Positions 17,492-27,016 of a stretch of DNA of 64,000 bases are shown one piece after another. The position numbers were made by a program, and so were the translations under genes. The DNA is from Streptomyces sp. H27-H1 (GTDB taxonomy: Bacteria; Actinomycetota; Actinomycetes; Streptomycetales; Streptomycetaceae). Location of the stretch: positions 303,399 to 367,398 of the forward strand of contig NZ_JAPNLJ010000001.1 of assembly GCF_026627445.1 (NCBI RefSeq), in the 5' to 3' direction. Positions within the stretch are counted from its first letter, which is position 1; each line of letters begins with the position of its first letter. The notes under the pieces were generated by a model. The model was not told where the DNA came from and ran no database searches. It worked only from the letters and a program-made list of their open reading frames with translations.

Positions 17492-19737
17492 GCCTCGACA
17501 CCGTCAAGAACGCCACCGGGACCCCGGACGCCTCCCAGCCCTGGAAGGAACTCGGCCTCAAGGAGGACGAGTACGCCCGGATCCGCGAGATCCTCGGCCG
17601 CCGCCCCACCGGCGCCGAGCTCGCCATGTACTCCGTCATGTGGTCCGAGCACTGCTCGTACAAGAGCAGCAAGGTCCACCTGAAGCAGTTCGGCGAGAAG
17701 GTCCCGCCGAACGACGCCATGCTCGTCGGGATCGGCGAGAACGCCGGAGTCGTCGACGTCGGCCAGGGCTACGCGGTCACCTTCAAGGTCGAGTCGCACA
17801 ACCACCCGAGCTACATTGAGCCCTACCAGGGCGCGGCCACCGGCATCGGCGGCATCGTCCGCGACATCCTCGCCATGGGCGCCCGCCCGATCGCCGTCGT
17901 CGACCCGCTGCGCTTCGGCGCGGCCGACCACCCCGACACCAAGCGCGTCCTGCCGGGCGTCGTCGCGGGCATCGGCGGCTACGGAAACTGCCTCGGCCTG
18001 CCGAACATCGGCGGCGAGGTCGTCTTCGACGCCTGCTACCAGGGCAACCCGCTCGTCAACGCCGGATGCATCGGCGTCATGAAGCACGAGGACATCCACC
18101 TCGCCAAGGCCTCCGGCCCCGGCAACAAGGTCATCCTCTACGGCGCCCGCACGGGCGGCGACGGCATCGGCGGCGTCTCCGTGCTGGCCTCGGAGACCTT
18201 CGACGACTCCAAGCCCACCAAGCGCCCCGCCGTCCAGGTCGGCGACCCCTTCCAGGAGAAGCTCCTCATCGAGTGCACCCTGGAGATCTTCAAGGAGAAG
18301 CTGGTCGCCGGCATCCAGGACCTCGGCGGCGCCGGGCTCTCCTGCGCCACGAGCGAGCTGGCCTCCGCCGGCTCCGGCGGCATGCGTGTCGACCTCGACA
18401 CCGTCCCGCTGCGCGACGCGACGCTCTCGCCCGAGGAAATCCTCATGAGCGAGTCGCAGGAGCGCATGTGCGCGATCGTCGAGCCGCAGTACGTCGACCG
18501 CTTCATGGAGATCTGCGAGAAGTGGGACGTCATCGCCACCGTCATCGGTGAGGTGACCGAGGGCGAGCAGCTGGAGATCTACTGGCACGGCGAGCTCATC
18601 GTGGACGTGCCCCCGGGCACCGTCGCCCACGAGGGCCCGACCTACAACCGCCCCTACGCGCGCCCCTCCTGGCAGGACGCGCTCCAGGCGGACGACGCGG
18701 GCAAGCTGCCGCGGCCGCAGACCTCCGAGGAGCTGCGCGCGCAGGTCCTGGCCCTGGTCTCGTCGCCGAACCAGGCGTCGAAGTCCTGGATCACCGACCA
18801 GTACGACCGCTTCGTGCAGGGCAACACGGTGCTCTCGCAGCCCGAGGACGCCGGCATGGTCCGCATCGACGAGGAGACCAACCTCGGCGTCGCCATGGCC
18901 ACCGACGGCAACGGCCGCTTCGCGAAGCTCGACCCGTACACGGGTGCGCAGCTGGCCCTGGCCGAGGCGTACCGCAACGTCGCCGCGACCGGCGCGAAGC
19001 CCCTGGCGATCTCCGACTGCCTGAACTTCGGCTCCCCCGAGGACCCGGACGTCATGTGGCAGTTCGCCGAGGCCACCCGCGGTCTCGCCGACGGTTGCTT
19101 CGAGCTGGGCACTCCGGTGACCGGCGGCAACGTCTCCCTCTACAACCAGACCGGTGACATCGCGATCCACCCGACCCCGGTCGTGGCGGTCCTCGGTGTG
19201 ATCGACGACGTAAACCGCCGTACGCCGATGGCGTTCGCGGAGGCCGGCCAGCTGCTGTACCTGCTCGGCGACACCGCCGAGGAGTTCGGCGGCTCCGCCT
19301 GGTCCGAGGTCGTGCACCAGCACCTCGGCGGCATGCCGCCCAAGGTGGACCTGGGCCGCGAGAAGCTCCTCGGGGAGATCCTGATCTCGGCCTCGCGCGA
19401 CGGCATGATCGACGCCGCGCACGACCTGTCCGACGGCGGCGTGATCCAGGCGCTCACCGAGTCCTGCCTGCGCGGCGGCAACGGTGCGCGGATCGTGGTG
19501 CCCGAGGCGCTGGACGCCTTCACCTTCCTGTTCTCCGAGTCGGCGGGCCGGGCCATCGTGGCCGTCCCGCGCAGCGAGGAGCTCCGCTTCACCGACATGT
19601 GCGGTGCGCGGGGCCTGCCGGCGACCCGGATCGGTGTGGTGGACGGCGAGGAGATCGAGGTCCAGGGCGAGTTCACCCTCCCCCTGACCGAGCTCCGCAC
19701 CGCCCACGAGGGGACGATCCCGGCCCTGCTCGCCTGA
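17488..19737 (+). CDS. purL: phosphoribosylformylglycinamidine synthase subunit PurL
   Basis: PurL is the ATP-dependent synthase subunit that converts FGAR to FGAM with ammonia from PurQ. The 749-residue length fits the small (Gram-positive type) PurL. Motifs include [16 protein letters not shown] (catalytic His in the SEHCSYKSS box), [10 protein letters not shown], the [17 protein letters not shown]-binding region, and the duplicated second half ([14 protein letters not shown]). The gene is the last of purS-purQ-purL and is followed by a strong hairpin. Confidence 0.97.
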   Translation: MSLDTVKNATGTPDASQPWKELGLKEDEYARIREILGRRPTGAELAMYSVMWSEHCSYKSSKVHLKQFGEKVPPNDAMLVGIGENAGVVDVGQGYAVTFKVESHNHPSYIEPYQGAATGIGGIVRDILAMGARPIAVVDPLRFGAADHPDTKRVLPGVVAGIGGYGNCLGLPNIGGEVVFDACYQGNPLVNAGCIGVMKHEDIHLAKASGPGNKVILYGARTGGDGIGGVSVLASETFDDSKPTKRPAVQVGDPFQEKLLIECTLEIFKEKLVAGIQDLGGAGLSCATSELASAGSGGMRVDLDTVPLRDATLSPEEILMSESQERMCAIVEPQYVDRFMEICEKWDVIATVIGEVTEGEQLEIYWHGELIVDVPPGTVAHEGPTYNRPYARPSWQDALQADDAGKLPRPQTSEELRAQVLALVSSPNQASKSWITDQYDRFVQGNTVLSQPEDAGMVRIDEETNLGVAMATDGNGRFAKLDPYTGAQLALAEAYRNVAATGAKPLAISDCLNFGSPEDPDVMWQFAEATRGLADGCFELGTPVTGGNVSLYNQTGDIAIHPTPVVAVLGVIDDVNRRTPMAFAEAGQLLYLLGDTAEEFGGSAWSEVVHQHLGGMPPKVDLGREKLLGEILISASRDGMIDAAHDLSDGGVIQALTESCLRGGNGARIVVPEALDAFTFLFSESAGRAIVAVPRSEELRFTDMCGARGLPATRIGVVDGEEIEVQGEFTLPLTELRTAHEGTIPALLA

Positions 19738-19762
19738 GCCGCCGCTCGTCGTGATCCTCGGT

Positions 19763-19799
19763 CCGAGCCCCCGTCCGGAAGTTCCGGACGGGGGCTCGG
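19763..19799 (+). terminator. strong terminator after purSQL
   Basis: An 18-base-pair perfect stem (19763-19780 with 19782-19799) has a one-base loop, 26 bases after the purL stop. Confidence 0.8.
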
Positions 19800-19931
19800 C
19801 CGTGCCGGCGTCCGCACCCTTGCACGGGGTCATGTGACGACGTAACTTCGCCGCATGCAGCAGGAATCGGATCAAGAACCGCGGCAGTGCGCCACACGGA
19901 CGGAGCGCCGGCCGGCCGCACCGGACAGCCG

Positions 19932-20462
19932 GTGACCAGGGGAAAGGTTCTCCTGAGCATCGTCCTCGCGGCCTTCCTGGCGCTGGGCGGCTGGGCCATG
20001 TACGACGGGAACCGGACGCGTCAGGACAGCCGGGCGGAGATCGTCGAGGCCTGCCAGGGTCTGGTGGACCCGGATGCGGTGATGCGGTACGGCGACTCCG
20101 CGGAAAAGGTGGATGCCCGCCCCGCGGGGGACCACCTGTGTCTGCTGCGCAAGGCGGGGACGTTCGAGGGGCAGGAGGACATGTTCGACTACTTCTCGCT
20201 CACGGTGGTCACCTCCAAGGACGCAGAGCCGGGTGAGAGCCGGTTCGACCTCGGCGTCCGCGGTGTCGTGGTGATCGCGAAGTGCGCCGATCCGGTCGAG
20301 TCCGCCGGGGTGACCTCCCTGCGGGTGACCGCCGCCTCCGAGCTCGAACGCGCGGACCGAGGCGAGCCCGGCGCCCTGGCGGCACTGGCCCGCGAGGCGG
20401 CCCTGCGGGCGGCGGCGAAGGCGGGCTGCGAGACCGTTCTGCCCGAAGCCCCGCGGGGCTGA
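19932..20462 (+). CDS. membrane-anchored hypothetical protein
   Basis: This protein of about 176 residues has a short basic N-terminus and a single membrane helix (VLLSIVLAAFLALGGWAMY), then an extracytoplasmic domain with three Cys residues (EACQG, LCLL, AKCAD) that could form disulfides and a further Cys near the end. I prefer the GTG at 19932, which puts the helix right at the N-terminus; a GTG at 19887 would add 15 residues. Neither has a clear ribosome binding site. The gene lies after the purL terminator and 44 bases before the next gene in the same direction. I do not recognise the family. Confidence 0.6.
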   Translation: MTRGKVLLSIVLAAFLALGGWAMYDGNRTRQDSRAEIVEACQGLVDPDAVMRYGDSAEKVDARPAGDHLCLLRKAGTFEGQEDMFDYFSLTVVTSKDAEPGESRFDLGVRGVVVIAKCADPVESAGVTSLRVTAASELERADRGEPGALAALAREAALRAAAKAGCETVLPEAPRG

Positions 20463-20506
20463 GACGCGCGGACTACCGGAGCGCCGGGCGGCGTAAGGTC
20501 GGCCCC

Positions 20507-21298
20507 ATGCCTCCCGCCAAGAAGAAGCCGCGTGCCTACGACCACGACCGGACCCGCGCGGCCGTCGTCGCCCAGTTCGGGCATGTCCGGGACGCCGTAC
20601 GGGAGTTGGACTCCGAGCAGCTCGACCGGCCGAGCGGGGTCGGGGACTGGACCGTCGCCGAACTCGCCGCGCACATCGCGTGGATCGCCGACTCGCTGGC
20701 CGGCGGCCTCGCCCGGCCGCCCGCCGCCGTCGCCGAACTGGCGGCCGCCGAGTGGCCCTTCGCGACCGCCTCGCTCGCCGGGAAGATCGCCGAGGCCGCC
20801 AAGGAGACCTTGGAGGGCGCCCCGCTCACCGAGCTCTACGACCGGGCCGGCGCCCGCCTGGCCGAGGCGCTCGAGGCGAACCCCGGCGGCCGCGTGCTGG
20901 ACCTGTGGATCGGGGCCATGACCCTGGCCGACTTCCTGGTCACCCGTACCGTCGAGCTCGTCGTCCACACCGACGACCTGCGCCGCGCCACCGGACTGGA
21001 CATCCCCGTCGACCGCCAGGCCCTGGCGGCCTGCACCCGGCTGCTCGCCGACGCCCTCGCGGTCAAGGCTCCGGGCGGGGCGGTGGAGTTCCGTGTCCCG
21101 CCGTTCGCGGTGGTGCAGTGCGTCGAGGGGCCCCGGCACACCCGCGGCACCCCGCCGAACGTGGTGGAGACCGATCCGCTGACCTGGATCCGGCTCGCCA
21201 CCGGCCGTACGAGCTGGGCCGAAGCGCTGGACGGGGCCCAGGTCCGGGCCAGCGGCGAGCGCGCCGACCTGTCGGCGCTGCTCCCCCTGATGAGCTGA
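20507..21298 (+). CDS. mycothiol-dependent maleylpyruvate isomerase-type protein (DinB-like fold)
   Basis: This 263-residue protein matches the actinobacterial MDMPI/DinB-like family. The N-terminal four-helix bundle has candidate metal ligands: His in VAELAAHIAWIADSL (about residue 50) and the E-x3-H pair in RTVELVVHTDDLRR (about 150). The C-terminal part (FRVPPFAVVQCVEG to LTWIRLATGRTSW) looks like the SCP2-like domain often fused to it. Family members use mycothiol, the Streptomyces thiol, for detoxification or isomerisation; the substrate is unknown. ATG 20507 gives the Lys-rich start MPPAKKKPRAYDHDR. Confidence 0.85.
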   Translation: MPPAKKKPRAYDHDRTRAAVVAQFGHVRDAVRELDSEQLDRPSGVGDWTVAELAAHIAWIADSLAGGLARPPAAVAELAAAEWPFATASLAGKIAEAAKETLEGAPLTELYDRAGARLAEALEANPGGRVLDLWIGAMTLADFLVTRTVELVVHTDDLRRATGLDIPVDRQALAACTRLLADALAVKAPGGAVEFRVPPFAVVQCVEGPRHTRGTPPNVVETDPLTWIRLATGRTSWAEALDGAQVRASGERADLSALLPLMS

Positions 21299-21346
21299 CC
21301 GGGCGGGCCCGCGGAACCGCCGGGGCGCCGGCCGCGTCCCACCGGC

Positions 21347-22177
21347 ATGCGTACGCTGCCGCTCCTCCCCGCCGCCCTGGTCGCCGTACTCGTGCTGTCC
21401 GCCACCGCCACCGCCTGTGGTGACGACGGTGCGAGCGGGAGTCCGCGTCCGGACCGGGGCTTCACCGGTACCTGGTCCGTGGTGAGCCTGACCGTGGACG
21501 GACTGACACTGACCGCGCCCGACGCCGCCCAGCTGACGCTCGAGCCCGTCAGGACGGGTCACGAGGCGCAGGCCACGGGCAACTACGGCTGCAACGGGTT
21601 CACGGCCCGGGTCGTCTTCGACTCCGAGACCACGATGACCGCACGGCCCGGCGCCTCCACCGACATGGCCTGCGAGAACATGCGGTTCGAGACGGCCTTC
21701 GCCAAGCTGTTCCAGGGCCGGCTGACCGTCCGGGAGCAGCCCGACGCCGTCACCCTGAAAACCCCCGAGGGAAACGAGATCAGCTTGAGCACGAAGCCCC
21801 GTACCCCCGACGCCCCTCTCGTCGCCACCGTGTGGACGGTGGACTCCCTGCTCGGAGCGGGCACGGCGAGTTCCCTGCCGTCCGGGGCGCAGGGCAAGGC
21901 CCGCTTCACCGTCGGCGCCGACGGGTCCGCGAGCGGCAGCCTCGGCTGCAACCGGTTCAACGCGAAGGCCGCCGTCGAGGGCCCCTCGATCACCTTCGGA
22001 CCGCTCACCACGACCCGGATGGCCTGCACCGGCCCCGAGGGGCAGGTCGAGCGGACGCTGACCGAGCTGTTCGGCAACGGCCGGCTCGACTGGCGGATCC
22101 AGGGCGACACCCTCGAACTCACGGCGAGCGCCGATGGCAAGGGCCTCACCGCGAAGGCGGCCTCCGCCGCCGAGTGA
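21347..22177 (+). CDS. lipoprotein with two META (HslJ-like) domains
   Basis: This 276-residue exported protein has a signal peptide ending in a lipobox-like TATAC followed by GDDG, so it is probably a lipoprotein. Two tandem META/HslJ domains follow. The first contains NYGCNGFTARVVF and STDMACENMRFE, the second SLGCNRFNAKAAV and TTRMACTGPEGQVE; each has the family pattern of GCN-x-F plus a second Cys that may form a disulfide. HslJ domains are linked to stress and antibiotic tolerance at the envelope. It is adjacent to a convergent sulfatase gene. Confidence 0.85.
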   Translation: MRTLPLLPAALVAVLVLSATATACGDDGASGSPRPDRGFTGTWSVVSLTVDGLTLTAPDAAQLTLEPVRTGHEAQATGNYGCNGFTARVVFDSETTMTARPGASTDMACENMRFETAFAKLFQGRLTVREQPDAVTLKTPEGNEISLSTKPRTPDAPLVATVWTVDSLLGAGTASSLPSGAQGKARFTVGADGSASGSLGCNRFNAKAAVEGPSITFGPLTTTRMACTGPEGQVERTLTELFGNGRLDWRIQGDTLELTASADGKGLTAKAASAAE

Positions 22178-22259
22178 CCCCGGGGCCGCGACGCACGGGG
22201 CTCAGACGTACGGGGCTCAGACGTACGCGGTTCGCCGTCCTTCGCCATCGCCCCGGCGA

Positions 22260-23495
22260 TCAGCCCGGGTAGGGCAGCAGCCCCGCGTCCGTCTTCTCCC
22301 AGGCCGCCCGCAGTTCGGCCAGCCGGGCCGGCTCCAGGGGGGCCTTGTCGGCCTGTTCGCGGAGGTCCCCGGCCAGGTTGAACAGCTGGTCGCGGCCCGC
22401 CTTGCCGCGGTAGTACTTCCAGTCCCCGCGGCGCAGCGCCCGCTCCCCGCGCACCCGCCAGAAGAGGCTGCGCTCGGCGGGCTTCTCGCCGCGCAGCAGG
22501 TACCCGGCCAGGCTGCCCCCGTCCAGCGGGTACGCCGGGTTCGCGCGGGCGCCCGCCAGTTCCAGCAGGGTGGCCGTCCAGTCCGGGGTGAAGACCGGGA
22601 CGCGGCTGACCTGGCCGCCGTCGAGCCGGGCGGGCCAGCGCACGATGTTCGGGACGCGGATGCCGCCCTCCTGGAGGGAGGCCTTGTTGCCGGAGAGCGG
22701 CCAGTTGTAGGAGAAGCGCTCCCCGCCGTTGTCGCTGGAGAAGAAGACCAGGGTGTCCTCCTCCTGGCCGGAGCGCTTGAGCGCCTTCAGCACCTCGCCG
22801 ACCGAGCGGTCGAGGTCCTCCACCATCTGCTTGTACTTCTCGACGGACCCGCCGTCCTACTCGGCGTCGCCCTCGTACAGGTCGTACTCGCCGCCCAGGC
22901 CGAGCTTGGAGTAGTACTCCAGGGCCCCGCCGAAGTTGCCGAAGAACTCGTCCCAGCCGGACTTGGTCGGGCTGTAGTCGGGCAGGTGGCCGCAGTGCCA
23001 CTTGCCTATCAGCGCCGTCGAGTAGCCGGAGCCGCGCAGCAGCGAGGCCAGCGTCGGGTGGGTCGGCTCCAGGCCCGCCGATTTGTCGGCGATGGGCTCG
23101 GCGAGCCCGCCCTTGGTGCGGCCCGGATAGCGGCCCGTGTAGAGGCTGAAGCGGGTCGGGGAGCAGGTCGCGGAGCCCGAATAGGCATCGGTGAAGCGGA
23201 CGCCCTGGCGGGCGAGCCGGTCGAGGTTCGGGGTCTTGATGTCCGGGGAGCCGTAGGAGGACAGGTCGGCCCAGCCGAGGTCGTCCCCGAGGATGAACAG
23301 GATGTTCGGGCGGCGGGACCGGCGCCCCCGCTCGGCCCGGAACTCCCGCTCCTCGGGGCCGGAGTGCCGCGCTTCCGCGGCCGGTGCGGCGTGGGCCGGG
23401 GAGGCGGCGCCCAGCCCCACCGCCGCGGCGGCCGCGGTCACGCCGACCGCGCCGCCGAAGGCGCGCCGGGACAGGTTGGGGTCGTACGAGGTCAC
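22260..23495 (-). pseudogene. Tat-exported sulfatase interrupted by an in-frame amber codon
   Basis: The minus strand encodes a sulfatase of about 411 codons with one in-frame TAG at 22857-22859. Upstream of it are a twin-arginine signal peptide (LSRRAFGG then an Ala-rich core ending AHA), the metal-binding NILFILGDDLGWAD, and the formylglycine signature CSPTR with TGRYPGR. Downstream, in the same frame, the protein continues SVEKYKQMVEDLDRSVGEVL, FFSSDNGGE and the full C-terminus to 22260. Start GTG 23495 has GGAG upstream. No other disruption is seen, so it is a single nonsense mutation, an error or a readthrough codon. If terminated, the product lacks the second half of the metal site and is inactive. 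Confidence 0.85.
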
Positions 23496-23881
23496 GGGTA
23501 CTCCAGAACACGGCCCGCCGGCCGTCCGGCGCGGGCCGGCTCCGGGCAGCGCGGGACGGCGCAGGGCACGGCGGAGCGGGCTCGGGCGGAAAGCGGCGGG
23601 AAAAGGAGAAAAAGGAAAGGGGAAAAGCGGCGTGTGACTACGCAGAACAGCGACAGATCGCGCTGGCGACACGGACTAGGTCCACGTGTCGGCGCGCTAC
23701 GAGGGTGACGGAGCGGTCACCGAGAGGCTGCATGAGCCGGAGCTTGTACGAAACGACAGGCGCCTGTCAACCAGGGCAATCCGGATATTGAGACGAACAG
23801 GTTTCGTCACCCTGTGTGCTGTGACATTTCCTGGGCATCCCCAATTCGGACCAGTGGTCGATCTCGCCTACACTCATAGAT
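23496..23881. promoter_or_regulatory. divergent sulfatase / purF intergenic region with two inverted repeats
   Basis: The 386-base gap contains a purine-rich AAGGAGAAAAAGG stretch near the sulfatase, an inverted repeat at 23668-23690 (GACACG-GAC, TAG, GTC-CACGTGTC) and a perfect one at 23704-23721 (GGTGAC, six bases, GTCACC). Both are candidate operators. No gene is seen. Confidence 0.45.
23845..23874 (+). promoter_or_regulatory. candidate purF promoter producing a leaderless mRNA
   Basis: TTCGGA (23845-23850) and TACACT (23869-23874) are separated by 18 bases. Transcription would start about seven bases later, at the GTG of purF (23882), and no ribosome binding site precedes that GTG. A leaderless or nearly leaderless transcript is therefore inferred. 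Confidence 0.5.
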
Positions 23882-25399
23882 GTGCCTCGTGGTGATGGAC
23901 GACTCAACCACGACCTGCTCCCCGGTGAAAAGGGCCCCCAGGACGCTTGCGGCGTCTTCGGTGTCTGGGCTCCGGGTGAAGAGGTCGCCAAGCTCACCTA
24001 CTTCGGACTGTATGCACTGCAGCACCGCGGACAAGAGTCCGCGGGTATCGCTGTGAGCAACGGTTCCCAGATCCTCGTCTTCAAGGACATGGGTCTCGTT
24101 TCCCAAGTCTTCGACGAAACCTCTCTCGGCTCGCTCCAAGGTCATATCGCGGTCGGTCACGCCCGCTACTCGACCACCGGAGCCTCCGTCTGGGAGAACG
24201 CGCAGCCCACTTTCCGCGCGACCGCCCACGGCTCCATTGCCCTGGGTCACAACGGCAACCTGGTGAACACCGCCGAGTTGGCCGAAATGGTCGCCGACCT
24301 CCCCCGTCAGGACGGCCGCGCCACCCAGGTGGCGGCCACCAATGACACCGACCTGGTCACCGCCCTGCTGGCCGGCCAGACGGACGACGACGGCAAGCCC
24401 CTGACCATCGAGGAGTCGGCCACCAAGGTCCTCCCGAAGGTGAAGGGCGCCTTCTCGCTCGTCTTCATGGACGAGGGAACGCTCTACACCGCCCGTGACC
24501 CGCAGGGCATCCGCCCGCTGGTCCTCGGCCGCCTGGAGCGCGGCTGGGTGGTGGCGAGCGAGACCGCCGCCCTCGACATCTGCGGCGCCAGCTTCGTCCG
24601 CGAGGTCGAGCCGGGCGAGCTCATCGCGATCGACGAGAACGGCCTTCGGACCTCTCGCTTCGCGGAAGCGAAGCCCAAGGGCTGTGTCTTCGAGTACGTC
24701 TACCTGGCGCGCCCGGACACCGATATCGCCGGCCGGAACGTCTACCTCTCGCGTGTCGAGATGGGCCGCCGCCTGGCGAAGGAAGCCCCGGTCGACGCCG
24801 ACCTGGTGATAGCGACGCCGGAATCCGGAACGCCCGCCGCCGTCGGCTACGCCGAGGCCAGCGGGATCCCGTTCGGAGTCGGCCTGGTCAAGAACGCCTA
24901 CGTGGGCCGGACCTTCATCCAGCCCTCGCAGACGATCCGCCAGCTCGGCATCCGGCTGAAGCTCAACCCCCTCAAGGAAGTCATCCGGGGCAAGCGCCTG
25001 GTGGTCGTGGACGACTCGATCGTCCGCGGCAACACCCAGCGCGCCCTGGTCAAGATGCTCCGCGAGGCCGGCGCGGCGGAGGTCCATATCAGGATCTCCT
25101 CGCCGCCCGTGAAGTGGCCGTGCTTCTTCGGCATCGACTTCGCGACCCGGGCCGAGCTCATCGCGAACGGCATGACGGTCGACGAGATCGCCACCTCCAT
25201 GGGCGCCGACTCCCTCTCGTACATCGCGCTCGACACGATGATCGAGGCGACCACCATCCAGAAGCCCAACCTCTGCCGTGCCTGCTTCGACGGCGAGTAC
25301 CCGATGGAGCTGCCCGACCCGCAGCTCCTGGGCAAGCAGCTTCTGGAGACCGAGCTGGCCGGCGGCACGGACGCCGCCGACGCGCTCCGGCGCCCGTAG
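23882..25399 (+). CDS. purF: amidophosphoribosyltransferase
   Basis: PurF makes phosphoribosylamine from PRPP and glutamine, the committed step of purine synthesis. The 505-residue protein has a 22-residue propeptide before the catalytic Cys23 (DACGVFGV), the N-terminal nucleophile glutaminase domain (LQHRGQESAGI, GHARYSTTG, GHNGNLVN) and a phosphoribosyltransferase domain with VVVDDSIVRGNT. The CFFGIDF and LCRACFDGEYP Cys residues fit the iron-sulfur type of the Bacillus enzyme. It starts at GTG 23882 without a visible ribosome binding site. It is followed by a hairpin and then purM, 161 bases away. Confidence 0.97.
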   Translation: MPRGDGRLNHDLLPGEKGPQDACGVFGVWAPGEEVAKLTYFGLYALQHRGQESAGIAVSNGSQILVFKDMGLVSQVFDETSLGSLQGHIAVGHARYSTTGASVWENAQPTFRATAHGSIALGHNGNLVNTAELAEMVADLPRQDGRATQVAATNDTDLVTALLAGQTDDDGKPLTIEESATKVLPKVKGAFSLVFMDEGTLYTARDPQGIRPLVLGRLERGWVVASETAALDICGASFVREVEPGELIAIDENGLRTSRFAEAKPKGCVFEYVYLARPDTDIAGRNVYLSRVEMGRRLAKEAPVDADLVIATPESGTPAAVGYAEASGIPFGVGLVKNAYVGRTFIQPSQTIRQLGIRLKLNPLKEVIRGKRLVVVDDSIVRGNTQRALVKMLREAGAAEVHIRISSPPVKWPCFFGIDFATRAELIANGMTVDEIATSMGADSLSYIALDTMIEATTIQKPNLCRACFDGEYPMELPDPQLLGKQLLETELAGGTDAADALRRP

Positions 25400-25417
25400 G
25401 GCCCGAGGCAACACAGC

Positions 25418-25447
25418 GGTCCGCGGGCTCCCCCGAGCCCGCGGACC
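25418..25447 (+). terminator. hairpin between purF and purM
   Basis: A 13-base-pair perfect stem (25418-25430 with 25435-25447) with a CCCC loop lies 18 bases after the purF stop. It may partly or fully separate purF from purM. Confidence 0.65.
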
Positions 25448-25560
25448 CGTAGCCCTCTTCATCCTGCTCACCCTGCTCAAACTGCGCGCGGGCTCGTCTT
25501 TCCAGCTTCTCCCGGGCCCTCGCACCACACGCAGCAACGACACGAAAGCTCTCTCCTGTC

Positions 25561-26631
25561 ATGACAGAGAAGACCACCGGTGCCAGCTACGCAGCCGCGG
25601 GCGTGGACATCGACGCGGGAGACCGCGCCGTCGAGCTGATGAAGGAGTGGGTGAAGAAGACGCAGCGCCCCGAGGTCCTCGGCGGCCTCGGCGGTTTCGC
25701 CGGCCTCTTCGACGCCTCCGCCCTCAAGCGCTACGAGCGCCCCCTGCTGGCCTCCGCCACCGACGGGGTCGGCACCAAGGTGGACATCGCCCGCCGCATG
25801 GGCGTGTACGACACCATCGGCCACGACCTCGTCGCGATGGTCATGGACGACATCGTCGTCTGCGGCGCCGAGCCGCTCTTCATGACCGACTACATCTGCG
25901 TCGGCAAGGTCCACCCCGAGCGGGTCGCGGCCATCGTCAAGGGCATCGCCGAGGGCTGTGTCCTGGCCGGCTGCGCCCTGGTCGGCGGCGAGACCGCCGA
26001 ACACCCGGGTCTGCTGGGCCCGGACGACTTCGATGTGGCGGGCGCCGGCACCGGCGTCGTCGAATACGACCGGCTGCTGGGCGCCGACCGCATCCGTGAG
26101 GGAGACACCGTCATCGCGATGGCGTCCTCCGGTCTTCACTCGAACGGGTACTCACTGGTCCGCCACGTCCTCTTCGACCGGGCCGGAATGTCCCTGGAGG
26201 GCCACGTCGAGGAGCTCGGCCGGACCCTCGGCGAAGAGCTGCTGGAGCCGACCAAGATCTACTCGCTGGACTGCATGGCTCTCACCCGAACGGCCGATGT
26301 GCACGCCTACTCCCACATCACGGGCGGCGGCCTCGCGGCCAACCTCGCCCGGGTGATCCCGGAGCACCTGCACGCCACGGTCGACCGCTCGACCTGGGCC
26401 CCCGGCGCGATCTTCGACCTGGTCGGCAAGGCCGGGCAGGTGGAGCGCCTGGAGCTGGAGAAGACGCTGAACATGGGCGTCGGCATGATGGCCGTGGTCC
26501 CGCAGGAGTCGGTGGACGTGGCCCTCACGGCGCTGGCGGACCGGGGCGTCGACGCCTGGGTCGCGGGAGAGATCGTGGACCGCGGCGAGCACGCCGAGGG
26601 CGCGACGATGACCGGCGACTACGCGAACTGA
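25561..26631 (+). CDS. purM: AIR synthetase (phosphoribosylformylglycinamidine cyclo-ligase)
   Basis: PurM closes the imidazole ring, converting FGAM to AIR with ATP. The 356-residue protein shows the N-terminal SYAAAGVDIDAGDRAVELMK motif, the ATP-contacting LASATDGVGTKVDIA box, GHDLVAMVMDDIVVCGAEPLF, and LHSNGYSLVR. It starts at ATG 25561 after a long pyrimidine-rich leader with no strong ribosome binding site. It is convergent with the DUF3073 gene across a shared terminator. Confidence 0.97.
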   Translation: MTEKTTGASYAAAGVDIDAGDRAVELMKEWVKKTQRPEVLGGLGGFAGLFDASALKRYERPLLASATDGVGTKVDIARRMGVYDTIGHDLVAMVMDDIVVCGAEPLFMTDYICVGKVHPERVAAIVKGIAEGCVLAGCALVGGETAEHPGLLGPDDFDVAGAGTGVVEYDRLLGADRIREGDTVIAMASSGLHSNGYSLVRHVLFDRAGMSLEGHVEELGRTLGEELLEPTKIYSLDCMALTRTADVHAYSHITGGGLAANLARVIPEHLHATVDRSTWAPGAIFDLVGKAGQVERLELEKTLNMGVGMMAVVPQESVDVALTALADRGVDAWVAGEIVDRGEHAEGATMTGDYAN

Positions 26632-26666
26632 CCGGTCGGAGCCGAGCCTCCCACCTGTGCGGACAG

Positions 26667-26710
26667 CACGAAAACCCGGCCCGGGGCGATGCCCTGGACC
26701 GGGTTTCGTG
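26667..26710. terminator. bidirectional terminator between purM and the DUF3073 gene
   Basis: CACGAAAACCCGG (26667-26679) pairs with the segment ending CCGGGTTTCGTG (26710), with A- and T-rich flanks on the two sides and a larger loop carrying an inner GGGC stem. Confidence 0.75.
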
Positions 26711-26743
26711 CTTTATGCCTGCCGTGCAGACACCGCGAAAGCG

Positions 26744-27016
26744 TCAAGCACCGCGACGATGCGCCGACGGACCGGACTCTTCGTCCTCGTCTTCGTCGTC
26801 ATCGTCGTTGTAAAGAGCCGCGTACTTGGCGTACGGGTCGTCTTCATCTTGATCGTCATCGTCATCGACTTCGACCGGCACGCTGACAGGCAGCGGCGGA
26901 TCAGTCGGCGATGCGCCCAGCTCATTGGCCAGACGCGACAAGTCAGTCCCGCCGCTGCTGTACTTCAGCTGGCGGGCGACCTTCGTCTGCTTGGCCTTTG
27001 CCCGGCCGCGCCCCAT
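26744..27016 (-). CDS. DUF3073 small acidic protein
   Basis: This 90-residue protein belongs to the actinobacterial DUF3073 family. The basic N-terminus MGRGRAKAKQTKVARQLKYSS is conserved and is followed by a middle segment (GTDLSRLANELG) and two strongly acidic runs (DDDDDQDEDD and DDDDEDEDEE) before a short basic tail. The dipolar layout suggests nucleic acid or ribosome association, but no function is known. The ATG at 27016 gives the family start; the frame is open further upstream without homology. Confidence 0.88.
   Translation of the reverse strand: MGRGRAKAKQTKVARQLKYSSGGTDLSRLANELGASPTDPPLPVSVPVEVDDDDDQDEDDPYAKYAALYNDDDDEDEDEESGPSAHRRGA

Noticed and set aside
17251..19875. A long minus-strand frame opposite purQ and purL
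   Set aside because: Codon bias belongs to the plus-strand pur genes; the antisense product has no domain-like sequence.
22857..22859. Pyrrolysine or other programmed recoding at the sulfatase TAG
   Set aside because: No recoding machinery or downstream structure is visible in the window and Streptomyces are not known to use it here; a point mutation is simpler, although not proven.
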